53,521 nucleotides of DNA from Pseudomonadota bacterium (GCA_021779835.1 JAJXZX010000021.1:1-53521), one strand, 5' to 3'; shown: positions 17,271 through 27,924, counted from the stretch's first letter. Notes: generated from the letters alone by a model not told the origin. Numbers and translations: made by a program.

Positions 17271-17752
17271 TCCGGGTGGCGACGGCGGCGGATTGCGCGG
17301 CAATCGCGGCGCTGTGGAACCCAATCATCCGCGACACTGTGGTGACCTTCACCACGGCAGAGAAATCGGCGGAGGGGTTGGCGGTGACCTTGGCCGAAAA
17401 GGCCTCGGCGGGATTTCCGTTTCTGGTGGCGGACCGTGGCGGCGTGTTGGGCTTTGCCACCTACGGGGCGTTTCGCGCCGGGCCAGGTTATGCACGCACG
17501 GTGGAGCATACGATTATTCTGGGGCCAGAGGCGCGCGGGCAGGGCGTGGGGCGGGCACTGATGGCGGCGATCGAGGATCATGCGCGCGCGGCGGGCATCC
17601 ACTCGATGATCGCCGGGGTCAGCGCGGCCAACCCGGATGGGCGGGCCTTTCACGCTGCGGTTGGATATGGCGAAATTGCGCTGCTGCCGCAGGTGGGCTT
17701 CAAATTCGGGCGCTGGCTCGACCTTGTGCTGATGCAGAAAATGCTGAACTGA
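17267..17752 (+). CDS. GNAT acetyltransferase, phosphinothricin acetyltransferase-like
   Basis: A 161-residue GNAT enzyme close in layout to the PAT/MnaT family. It begins IRVATAADCAAIAALWNPIIRDTVVTFTTAEKS (the N-I-x-x-T-x-x-T-F motif of that family), then FPFLVADRGGVLGFATYGAFR and the acetyl-CoA loop LGPEARGQGVGRALMAAIEDHAR, and ends GFKFGRWLDLVLMQK. Relatives acetylate methionine sulfone, methionine sulfoximine or phosphinothricin, or act on other small amino acids. It is coupled to the VOC gene by ATGA. Confidence 0.82.
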   Translation: MIRVATAADCAAIAALWNPIIRDTVVTFTTAEKSAEGLAVTLAEKASAGFPFLVADRGGVLGFATYGAFRAGPGYARTVEHTIILGPEARGQGVGRALMAAIEDHARAAGIHSMIAGVSAANPDGRAFHAAVGYGEIALLPQVGFKFGRWLDLVLMQKMLN

Positions 17753-17792
17753 TGCGCTGACAAGGGGGGCGGTGACCGCTATGCTGGGGCCC

Positions 17793-18476
17793 ATGTCGAT
17801 CTGGAAACGCATCACCGAGGCGCTTGCCTCTCTTGCCTCGGGCGAGGGGTTAGCCGCACTGTTCGAGAGCCAGCGCAAGCCGCCAGAGCGCACGGTTGCC
17901 TTTGCGATGGGGGTGATCGCGCTGGGGGCAAAGATTGCCAAGGCGGACGGGCATGTGACGCGCGACGAGGTTTCCGCCTTTCGCGAGGTGTTTTTCATCC
18001 CGCCGGAGGAGGAGACCAACGCCGCCAGGATTTTCAACCTCGCGCGGCAGGATGTCGCCGGGTTCGAGGATTATGCGCGCCGCATCAAGCGGATGTTCGG
18101 CGCCGAGGTCGATGTGCTGACCGACCTTTTGGAGGGACTGTTTCATATTGCGATGGCAGATGGCAGTTACCATCCGAACGAGGACCAGTTCCTCAAGAGC
18201 GTGGCTGACATCTTTGGCCTTGGCGGCAGTTGCTTTCGGGGTATGCGGGCGCGCTTTGTGCCGGACGCGCCGCGTGATCCCTATGATGTGCTGGGCGTAG
18301 TGCCGGGCGCGTCGCTGGAGGAGGTGCATGAGGCGTGGAAACGCGCGGTGCGCGCCAGCCACCCCGACCGGATGGTGGCGCGCGGTGTGCCCGCCGAGGC
18401 GGTGAAGCTGGCCGAAAAGCGGATGATCGCGGTGAACGCGGCGTGGGAAGAGATCAGCCGCGCCCGGGCGGCCTGA
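17793..18476 (+). CDS. TerB-like / J-domain protein (DjlA-related, no membrane anchor)
   Basis: A 227-residue two-domain protein. Residues about 33-145 form a TerB-like helical domain with repeated acidic metal-site patterns (AKADGHVTRDEVSAF and AMADGSYHPNEDQF). Residues about 162-225 form a J domain with DPYDVLGVVPGASLEEV and the HPD tripeptide at 190-192, so it can stimulate an Hsp70 ATPase. E. coli DjlA has the same domain order but starts with a membrane helix, which is missing here. The ATG at 17793 was chosen; an in-frame GTG lies seven codons upstream. It begins 41 bases after the acetyltransferase gene. Confidence 0.82.
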   Translation: MSIWKRITEALASLASGEGLAALFESQRKPPERTVAFAMGVIALGAKIAKADGHVTRDEVSAFREVFFIPPEEETNAARIFNLARQDVAGFEDYARRIKRMFGAEVDVLTDLLEGLFHIAMADGSYHPNEDQFLKSVADIFGLGGSCFRGMRARFVPDAPRDPYDVLGVVPGASLEEVHEAWKRAVRASHPDRMVARGVPAEAVKLAEKRMIAVNAAWEEISRARAA

Positions 18477-18477
18477 G

Positions 18478-19509
18478 GTGCGGATCGCGACGTATAACGT
18501 CGAATGGTTCACCAACCTGTTCGACCATCACGGGCGGCTACTGGAGGACGGCGAGTGGTCCTCTCGTTTCGGGGTGACGCGGGCGGATCAGATCGGCTCG
18601 CTTGGCATCGTGTTCTCCGCGATGGACGCGGATGCGGTGATGGTGATCGAGGCGCCCGACCAGAACAAGCAACGCACGACCTGCGGGCAGTTGGAAACCT
18701 TTGCCGCCAAATTCGGGTTGCGCACGCGCAAGGCGGTGATGGGTTTTGCCAGCGAGACGGAGCAGGAAATCGCGCTGCTTTATGACCCCGACAAGCTGAC
18801 GCCGGTGCATGACCCGGTGGGCGAGCCGACCGGCAAGAAAGGCGCGGCGGGGGCGCCACGGTTCGACGGCGTGTTCCGGCTCGACCTTGACACCGATGCC
18901 ACGCCAGAGACGATCAGCTTTTCCAAGCCGCCGCTGGAGCTTGCGGTGACCACTGCCGCCGGGTTCAGGTTTCGCTTGATCGGCGTTCATGCAAAGTCGA
19001 AAGCGCCGCACAAGGTGACGGCCGAGGCTGAAGCGATCCGGGTGGGCATCGAAAACCGGCGCAAGCAGTTGGCGCAGTGCATCTGGCTGCGCGCGCGGGT
19101 CGATCAGCATCTGGCGGCGCATGTGCCGCTGGTGGTGCTGGGCGATTTCAACGATGGTCCGGGGCTGGACGAATATGAAAAGCTGTTTGGCCATTCCGGC
19201 GTGGAAATCATGCTGGGCCTAGACCGGCCACCCGAGGAGCGGCTGTACGAGCCGCATGCGCAAATGGTGCTGGGGCAGACCTTTGCCGTTGGGCCAACCA
19301 CAGCGCGGTTCTACCTGACCGGCAAACACCGCTATTTTCAGGCGCTGTTGGACTACATAATGATCTCGCCCGATCTGCGCGCCAAAGCGTCGGAATGGCG
19401 CATCTGGCATCCGTTCGACGATCCGGTGTGCTGGAAAACGGTGGAACTGCGCGAGGCGCTGCTGGCGGCGTCTGACCATTTTCCGGTGACGGTGGATCTG
19501 GATATCTGA
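18478..19509 (+). CDS. Endonuclease/exonuclease/phosphatase family hydrolase
   Basis: A 343-residue member of the EEP superfamily. It begins RIATYNVEWFTNLFD (the metal-binding Asn/Glu strand) and has FRLIGVHAKSKA, a central VVLGDFNDGPGLDEYEK (catalytic Asp-x-Asn), and ends LLAASDHFPVTVDL (the Ser-Asp-His motif). Substrates in this superfamily range from DNA to phospholipids and inositol phosphates and cannot be chosen here. No signal peptide. The start is GTG, one base after the TerB-J stop, so the two are probably translated together. It converges on ppx with a six-base gap. Confidence 0.82.
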   Translation: MRIATYNVEWFTNLFDHHGRLLEDGEWSSRFGVTRADQIGSLGIVFSAMDADAVMVIEAPDQNKQRTTCGQLETFAAKFGLRTRKAVMGFASETEQEIALLYDPDKLTPVHDPVGEPTGKKGAAGAPRFDGVFRLDLDTDATPETISFSKPPLELAVTTAAGFRFRLIGVHAKSKAPHKVTAEAEAIRVGIENRRKQLAQCIWLRARVDQHLAAHVPLVVLGDFNDGPGLDEYEKLFGHSGVEIMLGLDRPPEERLYEPHAQMVLGQTFAVGPTTARFYLTGKHRYFQALLDYIMISPDLRAKASEWRIWHPFDDPVCWKTVELREALLAASDHFPVTVDLDI

Positions 19510-19515
19510 GGGCGC

Positions 19516-21063
19516 TCAGGTTCTGGCGACGGTGATCTGGGTTGTGACGCCCAAGGCCGAGGCGAGCGAGGCAAAGCGCGCCTGTGCGACCTCGCCAAAC
19601 AGGCTAACGCCGATCGGGTGCAGCACCAGCTCTAGCACGCCCTTACGCGGGAAATAGCGCAACGCGCCTGCCTCTGCCGGGTCGGCGATGGAGAACATGG
19701 CGCCAAAGCGCATCGCCTTGCCGAGGATTTCCGCGTCATTGCTTTCGTTGGCGTCGAGCAGGCGGAACAAGGGTTCCAACCGCGATCCGGCACGGCTGTT
19801 CTTGTAGCGATGTAACAGCGACAGGCCAAGGAAGACGCGGCCGGGGTGATCGAGGCCGCCAAGGTTGGCGCGGGTGGCATTGTCAAAACACGCCTCTGCC
19901 CGGTAATCGGGGTGGGCGCGCCATGTGGTGTCGTGCAGAAGGCAGGCGGCTTTGATCAGGCGCATCCGTTCGGGCGCGGCGGATTTGAAGAGGGGTGTCA
20001 GGAAGTTGAACAGCTTTTTGCCGAAGCCCGGCATACGGGCCATCGTCGCCTCGGAGAAACGGCAGGATTCGATCAGCGGGTCACGCGCGCGCAGGCGCTG
20101 AGGCATGTGTTCATACAAAAGCCCCTCGCGGATGCCGTAGGAGGAGACGTCGATTTCCTTGGGGCGGAAGGTGCGCACCAGTTGCGCCAGCACTTCGGCG
20201 GCCAGCGGCACCAGCTCCATCCGCTCGGTCGACGTGCCGGTGCGTTGGCGCAATTCGTTAAGGTCGGAGGTGCCGATCCAGTCCACGGTGTCCAGCACGG
20301 ATTGCGGCGTCATGCGGTATTCGTGCAGCACGGTCAGCGGATAGGCGCGCCGTTCCATGTCTAGCCGTGCGATGGCGCGCCATGAGCCACCGACGAGGTA
20401 GAGTTTGTCGTGGCGACCGTCGAGTTCGGCCTTGAGGCCCTTTACGATCTTTTCGATGTGTTTGCGGCGGTCTTTCGGGGTGCCTGGCACCTGCTGCAAG
20501 CGAAAGGGCCCAAGCGGCGAGGTCAGGCGGCGACCGATGCGGCCCTCGCCGATCAGCGCAAGTTCCATGGACGAGCCGCCAATGTCACAGACGATGCCTT
20601 CGGCCTCGGGCCAGCCCAATAGCACGCCTTGGGCAGAAAGGCGCGCCTCTTCTGCGCCATCGATCACCCAAAGCTTCAGGCCGGTTTCGCGCAGCACCTG
20701 CTCTTGAAACTCGGGGCCGTCGGAGGCTTCGCGCACCGCGGCGGTGGCGACGGCGGTGAGGGGGGCGATGCCCATCCCCTCGGCCAGAATGGAAAACCGC
20801 TTTAACGCCGCCAGTGCGCGCTCGCGCCCCTTGGGGTTCAGGCGGCCCGTGACGTCCAGCCCGGCGCCAAGACCGCAGAGGATTTTTTCGTTGTAGAAAT
20901 AGGCGGGCGAGCGCGCCGCGCCGTCGAAAACCACAAGACGGACAGAGTTCGATCCGACATCGACGACACCGATACGCGACAGGGCGCGGGCAGAGGGATC
21001 CTCGAAAATCGGGCGACCGAAGGGGCCCCAATCGTCATGGGCAGGCTCGGACGAGTCGCTCAT
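19516..21063 (-). CDS. ppx: Exopolyphosphatase / Ppx-GppA family phosphatase
   Basis: A 515-residue ASKHA-fold phosphatase. It has VVDVGSNSVRLVVFDG (phosphate loop 1), ATAAVREASDGPEF, CDIGGSSMELALIG (phosphate loop 2) and LVGGSWRAIARLDM. The longer C-terminal part is helical (KAACLLHDTTWRAHPDYRAE) and resembles the HD-like domain of this family. It would remove terminal phosphates from polyphosphate, or hydrolyse pppGpp. The ATG at 21063 was taken over a start ten codons upstream. It lies 51 bases downstream of ppk, so synthesis and breakdown of polyphosphate share an operon. Confidence 0.92.
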   Translation of the reverse strand: MSDSSEPAHDDWGPFGRPIFEDPSARALSRIGVVDVGSNSVRLVVFDGAARSPAYFYNEKILCGLGAGLDVTGRLNPKGRERALAALKRFSILAEGMGIAPLTAVATAAVREASDGPEFQEQVLRETGLKLWVIDGAEEARLSAQGVLLGWPEAEGIVCDIGGSSMELALIGEGRIGRRLTSPLGPFRLQQVPGTPKDRRKHIEKIVKGLKAELDGRHDKLYLVGGSWRAIARLDMERRAYPLTVLHEYRMTPQSVLDTVDWIGTSDLNELRQRTGTSTERMELVPLAAEVLAQLVRTFRPKEIDVSSYGIREGLLYEHMPQRLRARDPLIESCRFSEATMARMPGFGKKLFNFLTPLFKSAAPERMRLIKAACLLHDTTWRAHPDYRAEACFDNATRANLGGLDHPGRVFLGLSLLHRYKNSRAGSRLEPLFRLLDANESNDAEILGKAMRFGAMFSIADPAEAGALRYFPRKGVLELVLHPIGVSLFGEVAQARFASLASALGVTTQITVART

Positions 21064-21114
21064 CGGGTGTCCTTTCTTGTTGCGCGGGGACATTGCCGCC
21101 GGGGGCGGCCCGCG

Positions 21115-23289
21115 TCAATCCATCGAATGGGCAAGCTTTGGCACGTCGCCAGCGCCAGCGGTGCCACGGCCCGACAATGATGGGTTTTCCATGAAGAAAC
21201 GGTGACAGTTGAACAGGTTGACCGTGGTCGAGGGCAAATCGCGCTGCGATGTACCATCAGGTTGCAGCACGAAACTTTGCGCGAGGTCGGCGAGGTTGGC
21301 GGCCATGATCTGGCTGACGATCTGCGCCTTCACCGTGTCGTTCTTGATCTCCACCAGCGTTTCGACCCGGCGCGTCAGGTTGCGTTCCATCCAGTCGGCC
21401 GAGGATATGAAAACCCGCGCTTTCTTTGACGGCAGGCCCGCGCCATTGCCGAAACACACGATGCGGCTGTGTTCCAGAAAGCGCCCGACAATGGATTTGA
21501 CGCGGATATTGTCGGAAAGCCCTTTGATGCCGGGGCGAAGGGCGCAGATGCCACGGATCACCAGCGCGATTTTCACGCCGTCAGCGCTGGCGGCGTAAAG
21601 CGCGTCGATCACATCGGGATCGGTAAGCGAGTTCATCTTGGCCCAGATCTCTGCCTTGCGACCGGCGCGGGCATGGGAGGCCTCGGCGGCGATCAGTTCC
21701 AGCAGGCGGGATTTCAGGTTGATCGGCGAGATGGCAAGGTTTTCCAGCCCTTCGGGTTGCGCATAGCCCGACAGGTAGTTGAACACCTTGGTGGCATCGC
21801 GGCCCAGCGCTGCGTCACAGGTGAACAGCGACAGGTCGGTGTAGATGCGCGCGGTGATCGGGTGGTAATTGCCGGTGCCGTAGTGGGTATAGGTCACCAG
21901 TTGGTCGCCCTCGCGGCGCACCACGGTCGAGATCTTGGCGTGCGTCTTGTAGTGGATGAAGCCATAGACGACATGCGCGCCCGCGCGTTCCAGCCGTCGC
22001 GACTGGCGGATATTGGCGGCCTCGTCAAAGCGGGCCTTGAGCTCAACCAGTGCGGTGACGGATTTGCCCGCCTCTGCCGCTTCGCACAGCGCCGACACGA
22101 TGGGGCTATCGCGTGAGGTGCGGTAAAGCGTCTGCTTGATCGCCAGCACATTGGGGTCACGCGCCGCTTGGTCGAGAAAGCGCACCACCATGTCGAAGGT
22201 CTCGTAGGGGTGATGCAGCAGCATGTCCTTTTGGCGGATCGCGGCGAACATGTCGCCTTCGTGGTCCTGCACGCGTTCCGGCACGCGAGGGGTGAAGGCG
22301 GGCCATTGCAGATCGCGCCGCGCGTCCAGCACCAGTTCCTTGAGGTCGGCAACGCCGATCAGACCGCGCATCTCGATAACCTCGTCGGGGGTGACGCCGA
22401 GTTCCTGCATGACAAGCGAGCGCAGATCGTCGGGTGCGCCTGCGGTGATGGTCATGCGGATCACCTCGCCACGGCGCCGACGTTTCAGCGCCACCTCGAA
22501 TTCGCGCACAAGGTCTTCGGCCTCGTCCTCGACCTCCAGATCGCTGTCGCGCAGCACGCGGAAGGCACAATGGCCTTCGTCGCGGTAGCCGGGGAACAGC
22601 GAGGAGAGGTGGAGCAGCATCAGTTCCTCCAGCGGCAGAAAGCGGTGCTCGCCGCCCGATGCAGGCAGGGCGATGAAGCGCGGCACCTGTTGCGGCACCG
22701 GCAGCAGGGCCTGCAAGGCGCGCCGGTCGGTGATGCGTTCCAGGTGCAGCGCGAGGCAAAAGCCGGTGTTGGGGATAAAGGGGAACGGGTGCGCCGGGTC
22801 GATCGCCAGCGGCGACAGGACCGGGAACACCTGATTGAGGAAGTAGCTGTCCAGAAACGTCTGGTCGCGCTTGGTCAGCTTGGCGCGGGTCAGCAGGGTG
22901 ATGCCTGCGCCTTCCATCTCTTTCTTCAGTTTGTTCCAGACCAATTGCTGGGCCTGCAACAGGCGGCGAGCGTCGTGATCAATCTGGGTAAGCTGATCCT
23001 TGGGCGTCAGGCCGTCGGCGGCCAAGAGGCTGTTGCCCGCCCGCGCCAGTTCGCGCAGGCCCGCGACGCGGACGGTGTAGAATTCGTCAAGGTTGGTGGC
23101 AGAGATCGACAGAAAGCGCAGGCGCTCCAGCAGAGGCACACGCGGATTGCGCGCCTCGTCCACCACGCGCCAGTTGAACGACAACCACGACAGTTCGCGG
23201 TTGAAAAAGCGGTGCGGCCCGGCAATTTCCGCCGCGGGCAGGGACACCGGCTCCGGGAACGGCGCTTTCAGGAAATCTGCTTTTGTCAT
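21115..23289 (-). CDS. ppk: Polyphosphate kinase 1
   Basis: A 724-residue PPK1 that makes polyphosphate from ATP. The N-terminal domain begins [20 protein letters not shown], then [20 protein letters not shown]. The catalytic part has [28 protein letters not shown], the phosphorylated His450 in [28 protein letters not shown], and the second conserved His607 in [11 protein letters not shown]. Domain order and length are normal. Three genes in the same direction flank it: hda upstream by 39 bases and ppx downstream by 51 bases. Confidence 0.96.
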   Translation of the reverse strand: MTKADFLKAPFPEPVSLPAAEIAGPHRFFNRELSWLSFNWRVVDEARNPRVPLLERLRFLSISATNLDEFYTVRVAGLRELARAGNSLLAADGLTPKDQLTQIDHDARRLLQAQQLVWNKLKKEMEGAGITLLTRAKLTKRDQTFLDSYFLNQVFPVLSPLAIDPAHPFPFIPNTGFCLALHLERITDRRALQALLPVPQQVPRFIALPASGGEHRFLPLEELMLLHLSSLFPGYRDEGHCAFRVLRDSDLEVEDEAEDLVREFEVALKRRRRGEVIRMTITAGAPDDLRSLVMQELGVTPDEVIEMRGLIGVADLKELVLDARRDLQWPAFTPRVPERVQDHEGDMFAAIRQKDMLLHHPYETFDMVVRFLDQAARDPNVLAIKQTLYRTSRDSPIVSALCEAAEAGKSVTALVELKARFDEAANIRQSRRLERAGAHVVYGFIHYKTHAKISTVVRREGDQLVTYTHYGTGNYHPITARIYTDLSLFTCDAALGRDATKVFNYLSGYAQPEGLENLAISPINLKSRLLELIAAEASHARAGRKAEIWAKMNSLTDPDVIDALYAASADGVKIALVIRGICALRPGIKGLSDNIRVKSIVGRFLEHSRIVCFGNGAGLPSKKARVFISSADWMERNLTRRVETLVEIKNDTVKAQIVSQIMAANLADLAQSFVLQPDGTSQRDLPSTTVNLFNCHRFFMENPSLSGRGTAGAGDVPKLAHSMD

Positions 23290-23328
23290 CTGGTGTTTGG
23301 CTCGGGCGCTGGCGGTGGCTAAAAGCGA

Positions 23329-24015
23329 TTATTGGCCGCCTTCTGCCCCCATGTCCAGAACCTCGGCAACCATGGCGCGGGTGACTTTGCGCCCTTCGGC
23401 CAAGGCGCGGCGGTCGATGCGATCAACAAGGCTGCGTGCGCTGGCGAAAGAGCGGGTCATACGCAGCGCAAGGTAGGGGATGATGGCCGGCGGCACGATC
23501 AGTTGGCGGTCAGCGAACAGCTTGACGAGGACGGCGGACAGCAGCGCGTCGTCGGGCGGATCCAGCGTGGTGATCGCGGTGGCCTGCATGCGGCTGGCGA
23601 GATCGGGCAGCGTCAGCGGCCAGCGGTTTGGCGCAGTGCGCGCGGTCAGCAGCAGGCGCCCGTCGGCGGCGGCGATCAGGTTGTGCAGGTGAAACAGCGC
23701 GCGTTCGGCGGCCGGATTGCCCGCAACCTGATCGGCATCCTCGACGACTGCGCGCGGGAAACGGTCGAGGTCGGCGAGGTCGGTGGCGGCTAGATCGGCA
23801 GCTTGGGCGACGCGCGCGCCGGTGTCATTGGCCCAAATCTGCGCAAGGTGGGTTTTGCCAGAGCCGGGCGGGCCGATCAGCGCGAGTTTCCCTTGCGGCC
23901 ACTGCGCCCAATCCTCGACCGCCGCAACGGCGGCGGCATTGGCGGCGGAGACGAAGAAATCGTCACGCCCCAGCGCCTCTTTGACCGGAAGGTTGAACGC
24001 AAGCTGACGCGGCAC
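23329..24015 (-). CDS. hdaA: Hda-type DnaA-like replication regulator
   Basis: A 228-residue AAA+ protein lacking the DnaA DNA-binding domain. It begins PRQLAFNLPVKEALGRDDFFVSAANAAAV, as in alphaproteobacterial HdaA, with Walker A GPPGSGKTH at about 51-59, a degenerate Walker B (AVVEDADQV) and the sensor/lid run RMTRSFASARSLVDRIDRRALAEGRKVTRAMVAEVL. Hda binds the DNA clamp and triggers DnaA-ATP hydrolysis after initiation. The start is GTG at 24015, two bases after the upstream stop, with GAGG ahead; the longer frame upstream runs through the permease gene and is rejected. Confidence 0.85.
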   Translation of the reverse strand: MPRQLAFNLPVKEALGRDDFFVSAANAAAVAAVEDWAQWPQGKLALIGPPGSGKTHLAQIWANDTGARVAQAADLAATDLADLDRFPRAVVEDADQVAGNPAAERALFHLHNLIAAADGRLLLTARTAPNRWPLTLPDLASRMQATAITTLDPPDDALLSAVLVKLFADRQLIVPPAIIPYLALRMTRSFASARSLVDRIDRRALAEGRKVTRAMVAEVLDMGAEGGQ

Positions 24016-24017
24016 CC

Positions 24018-25091
24018 TCAGGCCTCGTTTTGGCCAGAATGCCCGGTCCCCTTGTAAAGCTGGCTTTCGAGGTATTTCTTGACGCCAAAACGCGCCAGAA
24101 CGCCAATGGTGGCGGAAATTGGCACGGCGGCCAGCAGGCCGACGAAGCCGAAAAGCGTGCCAAAAGCCGACAAAGCGAACAACAGCCACACCGGGTGCAG
24201 CCCTACAGAATGTCCGACCAGTTTCGGGCTGAGGATGTTGCCCTCAAAGAACTGACCGAAGGCAAAGATCGCCACCACGGCAAGGATCATGTCCGGGTGG
24301 CCCCAGAACTGGAACAGGGCCAGCCCGATGGCAAGCGCGCCGCCGCTCATGGCGCCCAGATAGGGGATGAAGGTGATAAGGCCCGCAATCACCCCGACGA
24401 TCAGGCCGAATTGCAGGCCAACGAACATCAGCGAGACCGCGTAATAGGTGCCAAGGATGCCGCAGACGGTGAACTGGCCGCGCACGAAGCCGGCCAGAAC
24501 GCTGTTGATTTCGGCACCAATGGTGCGCAGCGTGTCGCGGTAGTCGAGCGGCAGCCAGCTGTCGAGGTGCGCCATCATGCGATCCCAGTCCAGCAGCAGA
24601 TAGAACGCGACCACCGGCACAACGATTATGAAAAGGGCGGCGTTGATGACCGTAAGCGCGGACGCGATCACTCGGTTCACCATATCGGCTCCCTGCGCCT
24701 TTATCGTGTCGCCAACCGATACCAGAGTCTGATGCAGAACGCTGTTCTGGTCCAAAAGTTGCGGGAAGCGTTCGGTCAGGATGGCTTGAAGTTTGTAAAA
24801 CATCCCCGGCAGCGCGTTGATCAGCGCAATCAACTGTTGCGTGAGGGTCGGAATAACCAGAACCGCCAGCAGGATGAAAGCGAGAAGCGCCGCGATTGAG
24901 ATGACGGCGGTGGCCGCCGCCCGGCTAAGCCCAAGGCGCTCGATGTGGTCGGCGACGGGGTCGAGGAAATAGGCGATAGCGCCGCCAATCAGGAACGGCA
25001 GGATCACCGACCCCAGAAACCACATCATGATCAGGAACACCGCCGCGGCGACGCTCCAGTAGATTGCCTGTTCCCGAACGGGAAGTCCCAT
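24018..25091 (-). CDS. AI-2E family transporter (PerM-like permease)
   Basis: A 357-residue inner-membrane protein with about seven to eight hydrophobic segments in the family pattern: two at the N-terminus ([30 protein letters not shown]), an amphipathic middle ([19 protein letters not shown]), [18 protein letters not shown], and the conserved [22 protein letters not shown] and [21 protein letters not shown]. Members export small molecules or ions; the AI-2 exporter TqsA gives the family its name, so substrate is open. The ATG at 25091 was chosen because the preceding frame is not membrane-like. In alphaproteobacteria this gene commonly precedes hda, as here. Confidence 0.85.
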   Translation of the reverse strand: MGLPVREQAIYWSVAAAVFLIMMWFLGSVILPFLIGGAIAYFLDPVADHIERLGLSRAAATAVISIAALLAFILLAVLVIPTLTQQLIALINALPGMFYKLQAILTERFPQLLDQNSVLHQTLVSVGDTIKAQGADMVNRVIASALTVINAALFIIVVPVVAFYLLLDWDRMMAHLDSWLPLDYRDTLRTIGAEINSVLAGFVRGQFTVCGILGTYYAVSLMFVGLQFGLIVGVIAGLITFIPYLGAMSGGALAIGLALFQFWGHPDMILAVVAIFAFGQFFEGNILSPKLVGHSVGLHPVWLLFALSAFGTLFGFVGLLAAVPISATIGVLARFGVKKYLESQLYKGTGHSGQNEA

Positions 25092-25222
25092 TTTCGTTAC
25101 CCTTGCACCAGATTTACCCGTATTCGCGCACTCTGCGTCGTTGCGCAAGCGCGGCGCGCGCTTGCCTGACAGATGCGGATCGCATAGGTCATGCGCAACC
25201 ACCCTTTGCCGATAGGTCTAAA

Positions 25223-26560
25223 ATGCGTCTGAGCCGTTATTTCCTGCCCGTCCTCAAGGAAACCCCGTCAGAGGCGCAGATCGTCTCGCACCGCTACATG
25301 CTGCGCGCTGGCATGATCAAGCAGCAGGCTGCGGGCATCTATTCGTGGCTGCCGCTAGGCTATCGCGTGTTGAAGCGGATCGAGACCATCGTGCACGAAG
25401 AGCAGGCCCGCGCCGGGCACATTCCGCTGCTGATGCCCACGCTGCAACCGGCCGATCTGTGGCGCGAGTCGGGGCGTTATGACGACTACGGCGAAGAAAT
25501 GCTGCGCATCACGGACCGCCATAAGCGCGAGATGCTGTATGGCCCGACCAACGAAGAGATGATCACCGACATCTTCCGCTCGAACGTGGAAAGCTACAAG
25601 CAACTGCCGCTGACGCTTTATCACATCCAGTGGAAATTCCGCGACGAGGTGCGTCCGCGCTTTGGCGTGATGCGCGGGCGCGAGTTCCTGATGAAGGACG
25701 GCTATACCTTCGACGTGGACCGCGATTCCGCGCTGCACGCCTACAACCGCCACATGGTCAGCTATCTGCGGACCTATGAACGTATGGGCCTGACGGCAAT
25801 CCCGATGCGCGCGGCCTCTGGCCCGATTGGCGGCGACAACACGCATGAATTCCTCGTGCTGGCCTCGACCGGCGAGTCCGAGGTGTTTTTCGATACGGCA
25901 GTAACCGATCTGAAACTCGGCCAGCGCGACGTGAATTACGACGACCGCGAGCAGGTCGCGAAGGTCTGCGAGGAATTCACCACGCTTTACGCCCGCACTG
26001 ACGAGACCCACGACGAGGCGCTGTTCAACGCGATCCCGGAAGAGCGTCGCAAAGTGGCGCGTGGTATCGAGGTTGGGCAGATCTTTTACTTCGGCACCAA
26101 GTATTCCGAGGCGATGGGCGCCACCGTCGTCACCGCCGACGGCAGCCGCGTTCCTGTCGAGATGGGCAGCCACGGCATTGGCGTTTCGCGCCTGCTGGGG
26201 GCGATCATCGAGGCAAGCCATGACGACAAGGGCATCATCTGGCCCGAAGGTGTGACGCCGTTCCCTGTCGGGATCGTGAACCTCAAGCAGGGCGACGGCG
26301 CTACCGATGCGGCCTGTGACGCGCTATATGCCGCGCTGATGGCACAAGGGTTGGAGCCGCTTTACGACGACAGTGACGACCGCGCCGGGGCAAAGTTTGC
26401 CAAGATGGATCTGATCGGGCTGCCGTGGCGCATCACCGTTGGTCCGCGCGGGCTGGCGGCGGGCAAGGTGGAGCTGACCTCGCGCCGCACCGGGATCAGC
26501 GAAGAGATGTCGCCCGAGGCCGCTGTGGCGCGTGTGGCAGAGATTTACGCAGGGGTCTGA
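25223..26560 (+). CDS. proS: Prolyl-tRNA synthetase, short alphaproteobacterial form
   Basis: A 445-residue class II synthetase. It begins [50 protein letters not shown], followed by [11 protein letters not shown], the motif 2 segment [30 protein letters not shown], and [20 protein letters not shown] (motif 3). The C-terminal anticodon domain is at about 350-445. There is no room for the roughly 180-residue editing insertion of E. coli ProS, which matches the short form known in alphaproteobacteria. It is divergent from the permease operon across 131 bases. Confidence 0.95.
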   Translation: MRLSRYFLPVLKETPSEAQIVSHRYMLRAGMIKQQAAGIYSWLPLGYRVLKRIETIVHEEQARAGHIPLLMPTLQPADLWRESGRYDDYGEEMLRITDRHKREMLYGPTNEEMITDIFRSNVESYKQLPLTLYHIQWKFRDEVRPRFGVMRGREFLMKDGYTFDVDRDSALHAYNRHMVSYLRTYERMGLTAIPMRAASGPIGGDNTHEFLVLASTGESEVFFDTAVTDLKLGQRDVNYDDREQVAKVCEEFTTLYARTDETHDEALFNAIPEERRKVARGIEVGQIFYFGTKYSEAMGATVVTADGSRVPVEMGSHGIGVSRLLGAIIEASHDDKGIIWPEGVTPFPVGIVNLKQGDGATDAACDALYAALMAQGLEPLYDDSDDRAGAKFAKMDLIGLPWRITVGPRGLAAGKVELTSRRTGISEEMSPEAAVARVAEIYAGV

Positions 26561-26585
26561 GCGACCGGATCTGTGACGATCCCGG

Positions 26586-26611
26586 CCCAAAATCCTGCAA
26601 GGGATTTTGGG
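26586..26611. repeat. Perfect palindromic hairpin between proS and lolC/E
   Basis: Arms CCCAAAATCC and GGATTTTGGG pair perfectly over ten bases around TGCAAG. There is no following T-run on either strand, so it does not look like a standard intrinsic terminator. It lies 27 bases upstream of the next start codon and could be a transcript-stabilising or attenuating hairpin, or one copy of a dispersed palindromic repeat. Confidence 0.6.
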
Positions 26612-26637
26612 CGCAACGGCCCGGAGGGAATGACGAA

Positions 26638-27924
26638 ATGACTGGCCGCACCCGCCCCTTCGCCGCGTTCGAGTGGATGATAGCGTGGCGCTACCTGCGC
26701 TCCAAGCGGGCAGAGGGCGGGGTCAGCGTGATGACCTGGATCAGCCTGGTCGGTATCACTCTGGCGGTTTTCGCGCTGGTGGCGACGCTGGCGGTGCGCT
26801 CTGGCTTTCGGGCGGAGTTTGTTGATACCATCCTTGGCGCCAATGCGCATGTGACGGTCTATGCCGCGTCGCGCGTTGACGCGAATGGACAGGTGATCCG
26901 CACGATCAGCGATTACGAGGCGATGACCAAGCGGATCGAGGCGGTGCCCGGCGTGACGACGGCAGCGCCGCTGATCAAGGGCACGGTGATGGCCAGCATT
27001 GATGGGCAGAACGCCGGGGTGCAGGTCTATGGCATCGCGTTGTCTGACCTGAAAAATATCCCCCGCATCGCCCATTCGCCGCAGGCCATCGGCAACATCG
27101 ACGATTTCGACAAGGGTATCGCCATCGGCTCGGGCGTTGCGCGCGCTCTGGGCGTTGGGGTGGGTGACCATATCCGCCTGATCTCGCCCGACGGGGTGCA
27201 AACAGCCTTTGGCACCAGCCCGCGCGTGAAGGCTTATGAAGTGGTCTATATCTTTAGCGCCGGGCGCTATGACATCGACCAGACCCGCGTCTACATGCCG
27301 TTTGCCGAGGCGCAGAGCTATTTCAACCGCGACGGCGTGGCGGATGAGATTGAGGTGATGACCGCCGATCCCGATCACGTCGATGCCCTTTCTCCGGCGC
27401 TGATGAAGGCGGCGGGCGGCAATGTGATGTTGTGGACGTGGAAAGACTCGGCGGGCAGTTTTCTCGAGGCGCTGACGGTCGAAGACAACGTGATGTTCGT
27501 TATCCTCTCGATCCTCGTACTGATTGCCTCGATGAACATCATTTCCGGGCTTATCATGTTGGTAAAGAACAAGGGACGCGACATTGGCATTTTGCGCACG
27601 ATGGGGCTGACCGAGGGTTCTATCCTGCGGGTTTTCTTCATTTGTGGCGCGTCAACCGGGTTGGTCGGCACTGCGGCGGGGGTGATGCTTGGCTGCCTGT
27701 TTGCGATTTACATCGACCCGATCTTTTCCTTCGTGAACTACGTTTCGGGCGGCGGCGTGTGGGATCCGTCGATCCGGGGTATCTACAATTTGCCCGCCAA
27801 GCTGGAACTGGCCGATGTGCTGAAATCGGTGGTGCTGTCGCTGGGCCTGTCGTTCATTGTCACCATCTTTCCGGCGCGGCGCGCGGCGCGGATGAACCCG
27901 GTCGAGGCGCTGCGCTATGAGTGA
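26638..27924 (+). CDS. Lipoprotein-releasing ABC transporter permease (LolC/LolE/LolF type)
   Basis: A 428-residue inner-membrane permease that passes lipoproteins to the LolA chaperone. The layout is classic: N-terminal [40 protein letters not shown], a periplasmic domain of about 215 residues, then three C-terminal membrane segments ([92 protein letters not shown]). Only one such gene precedes lolD, which fits the single-permease (LolF-type) arrangement; a second copy elsewhere cannot be excluded. GGAGGG precedes the ATG. The last eight bases overlap lolD. Confidence 0.92.
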   Translation: MTGRTRPFAAFEWMIAWRYLRSKRAEGGVSVMTWISLVGITLAVFALVATLAVRSGFRAEFVDTILGANAHVTVYAASRVDANGQVIRTISDYEAMTKRIEAVPGVTTAAPLIKGTVMASIDGQNAGVQVYGIALSDLKNIPRIAHSPQAIGNIDDFDKGIAIGSGVARALGVGVGDHIRLISPDGVQTAFGTSPRVKAYEVVYIFSAGRYDIDQTRVYMPFAEAQSYFNRDGVADEIEVMTADPDHVDALSPALMKAAGGNVMLWTWKDSAGSFLEALTVEDNVMFVILSILVLIASMNIISGLIMLVKNKGRDIGILRTMGLTEGSILRVFFICGASTGLVGTAAGVMLGCLFAIYIDPIFSFVNYVSGGGVWDPSIRGIYNLPAKLELADVLKSVVLSLGLSFIVTIFPARRAARMNPVEALRYE

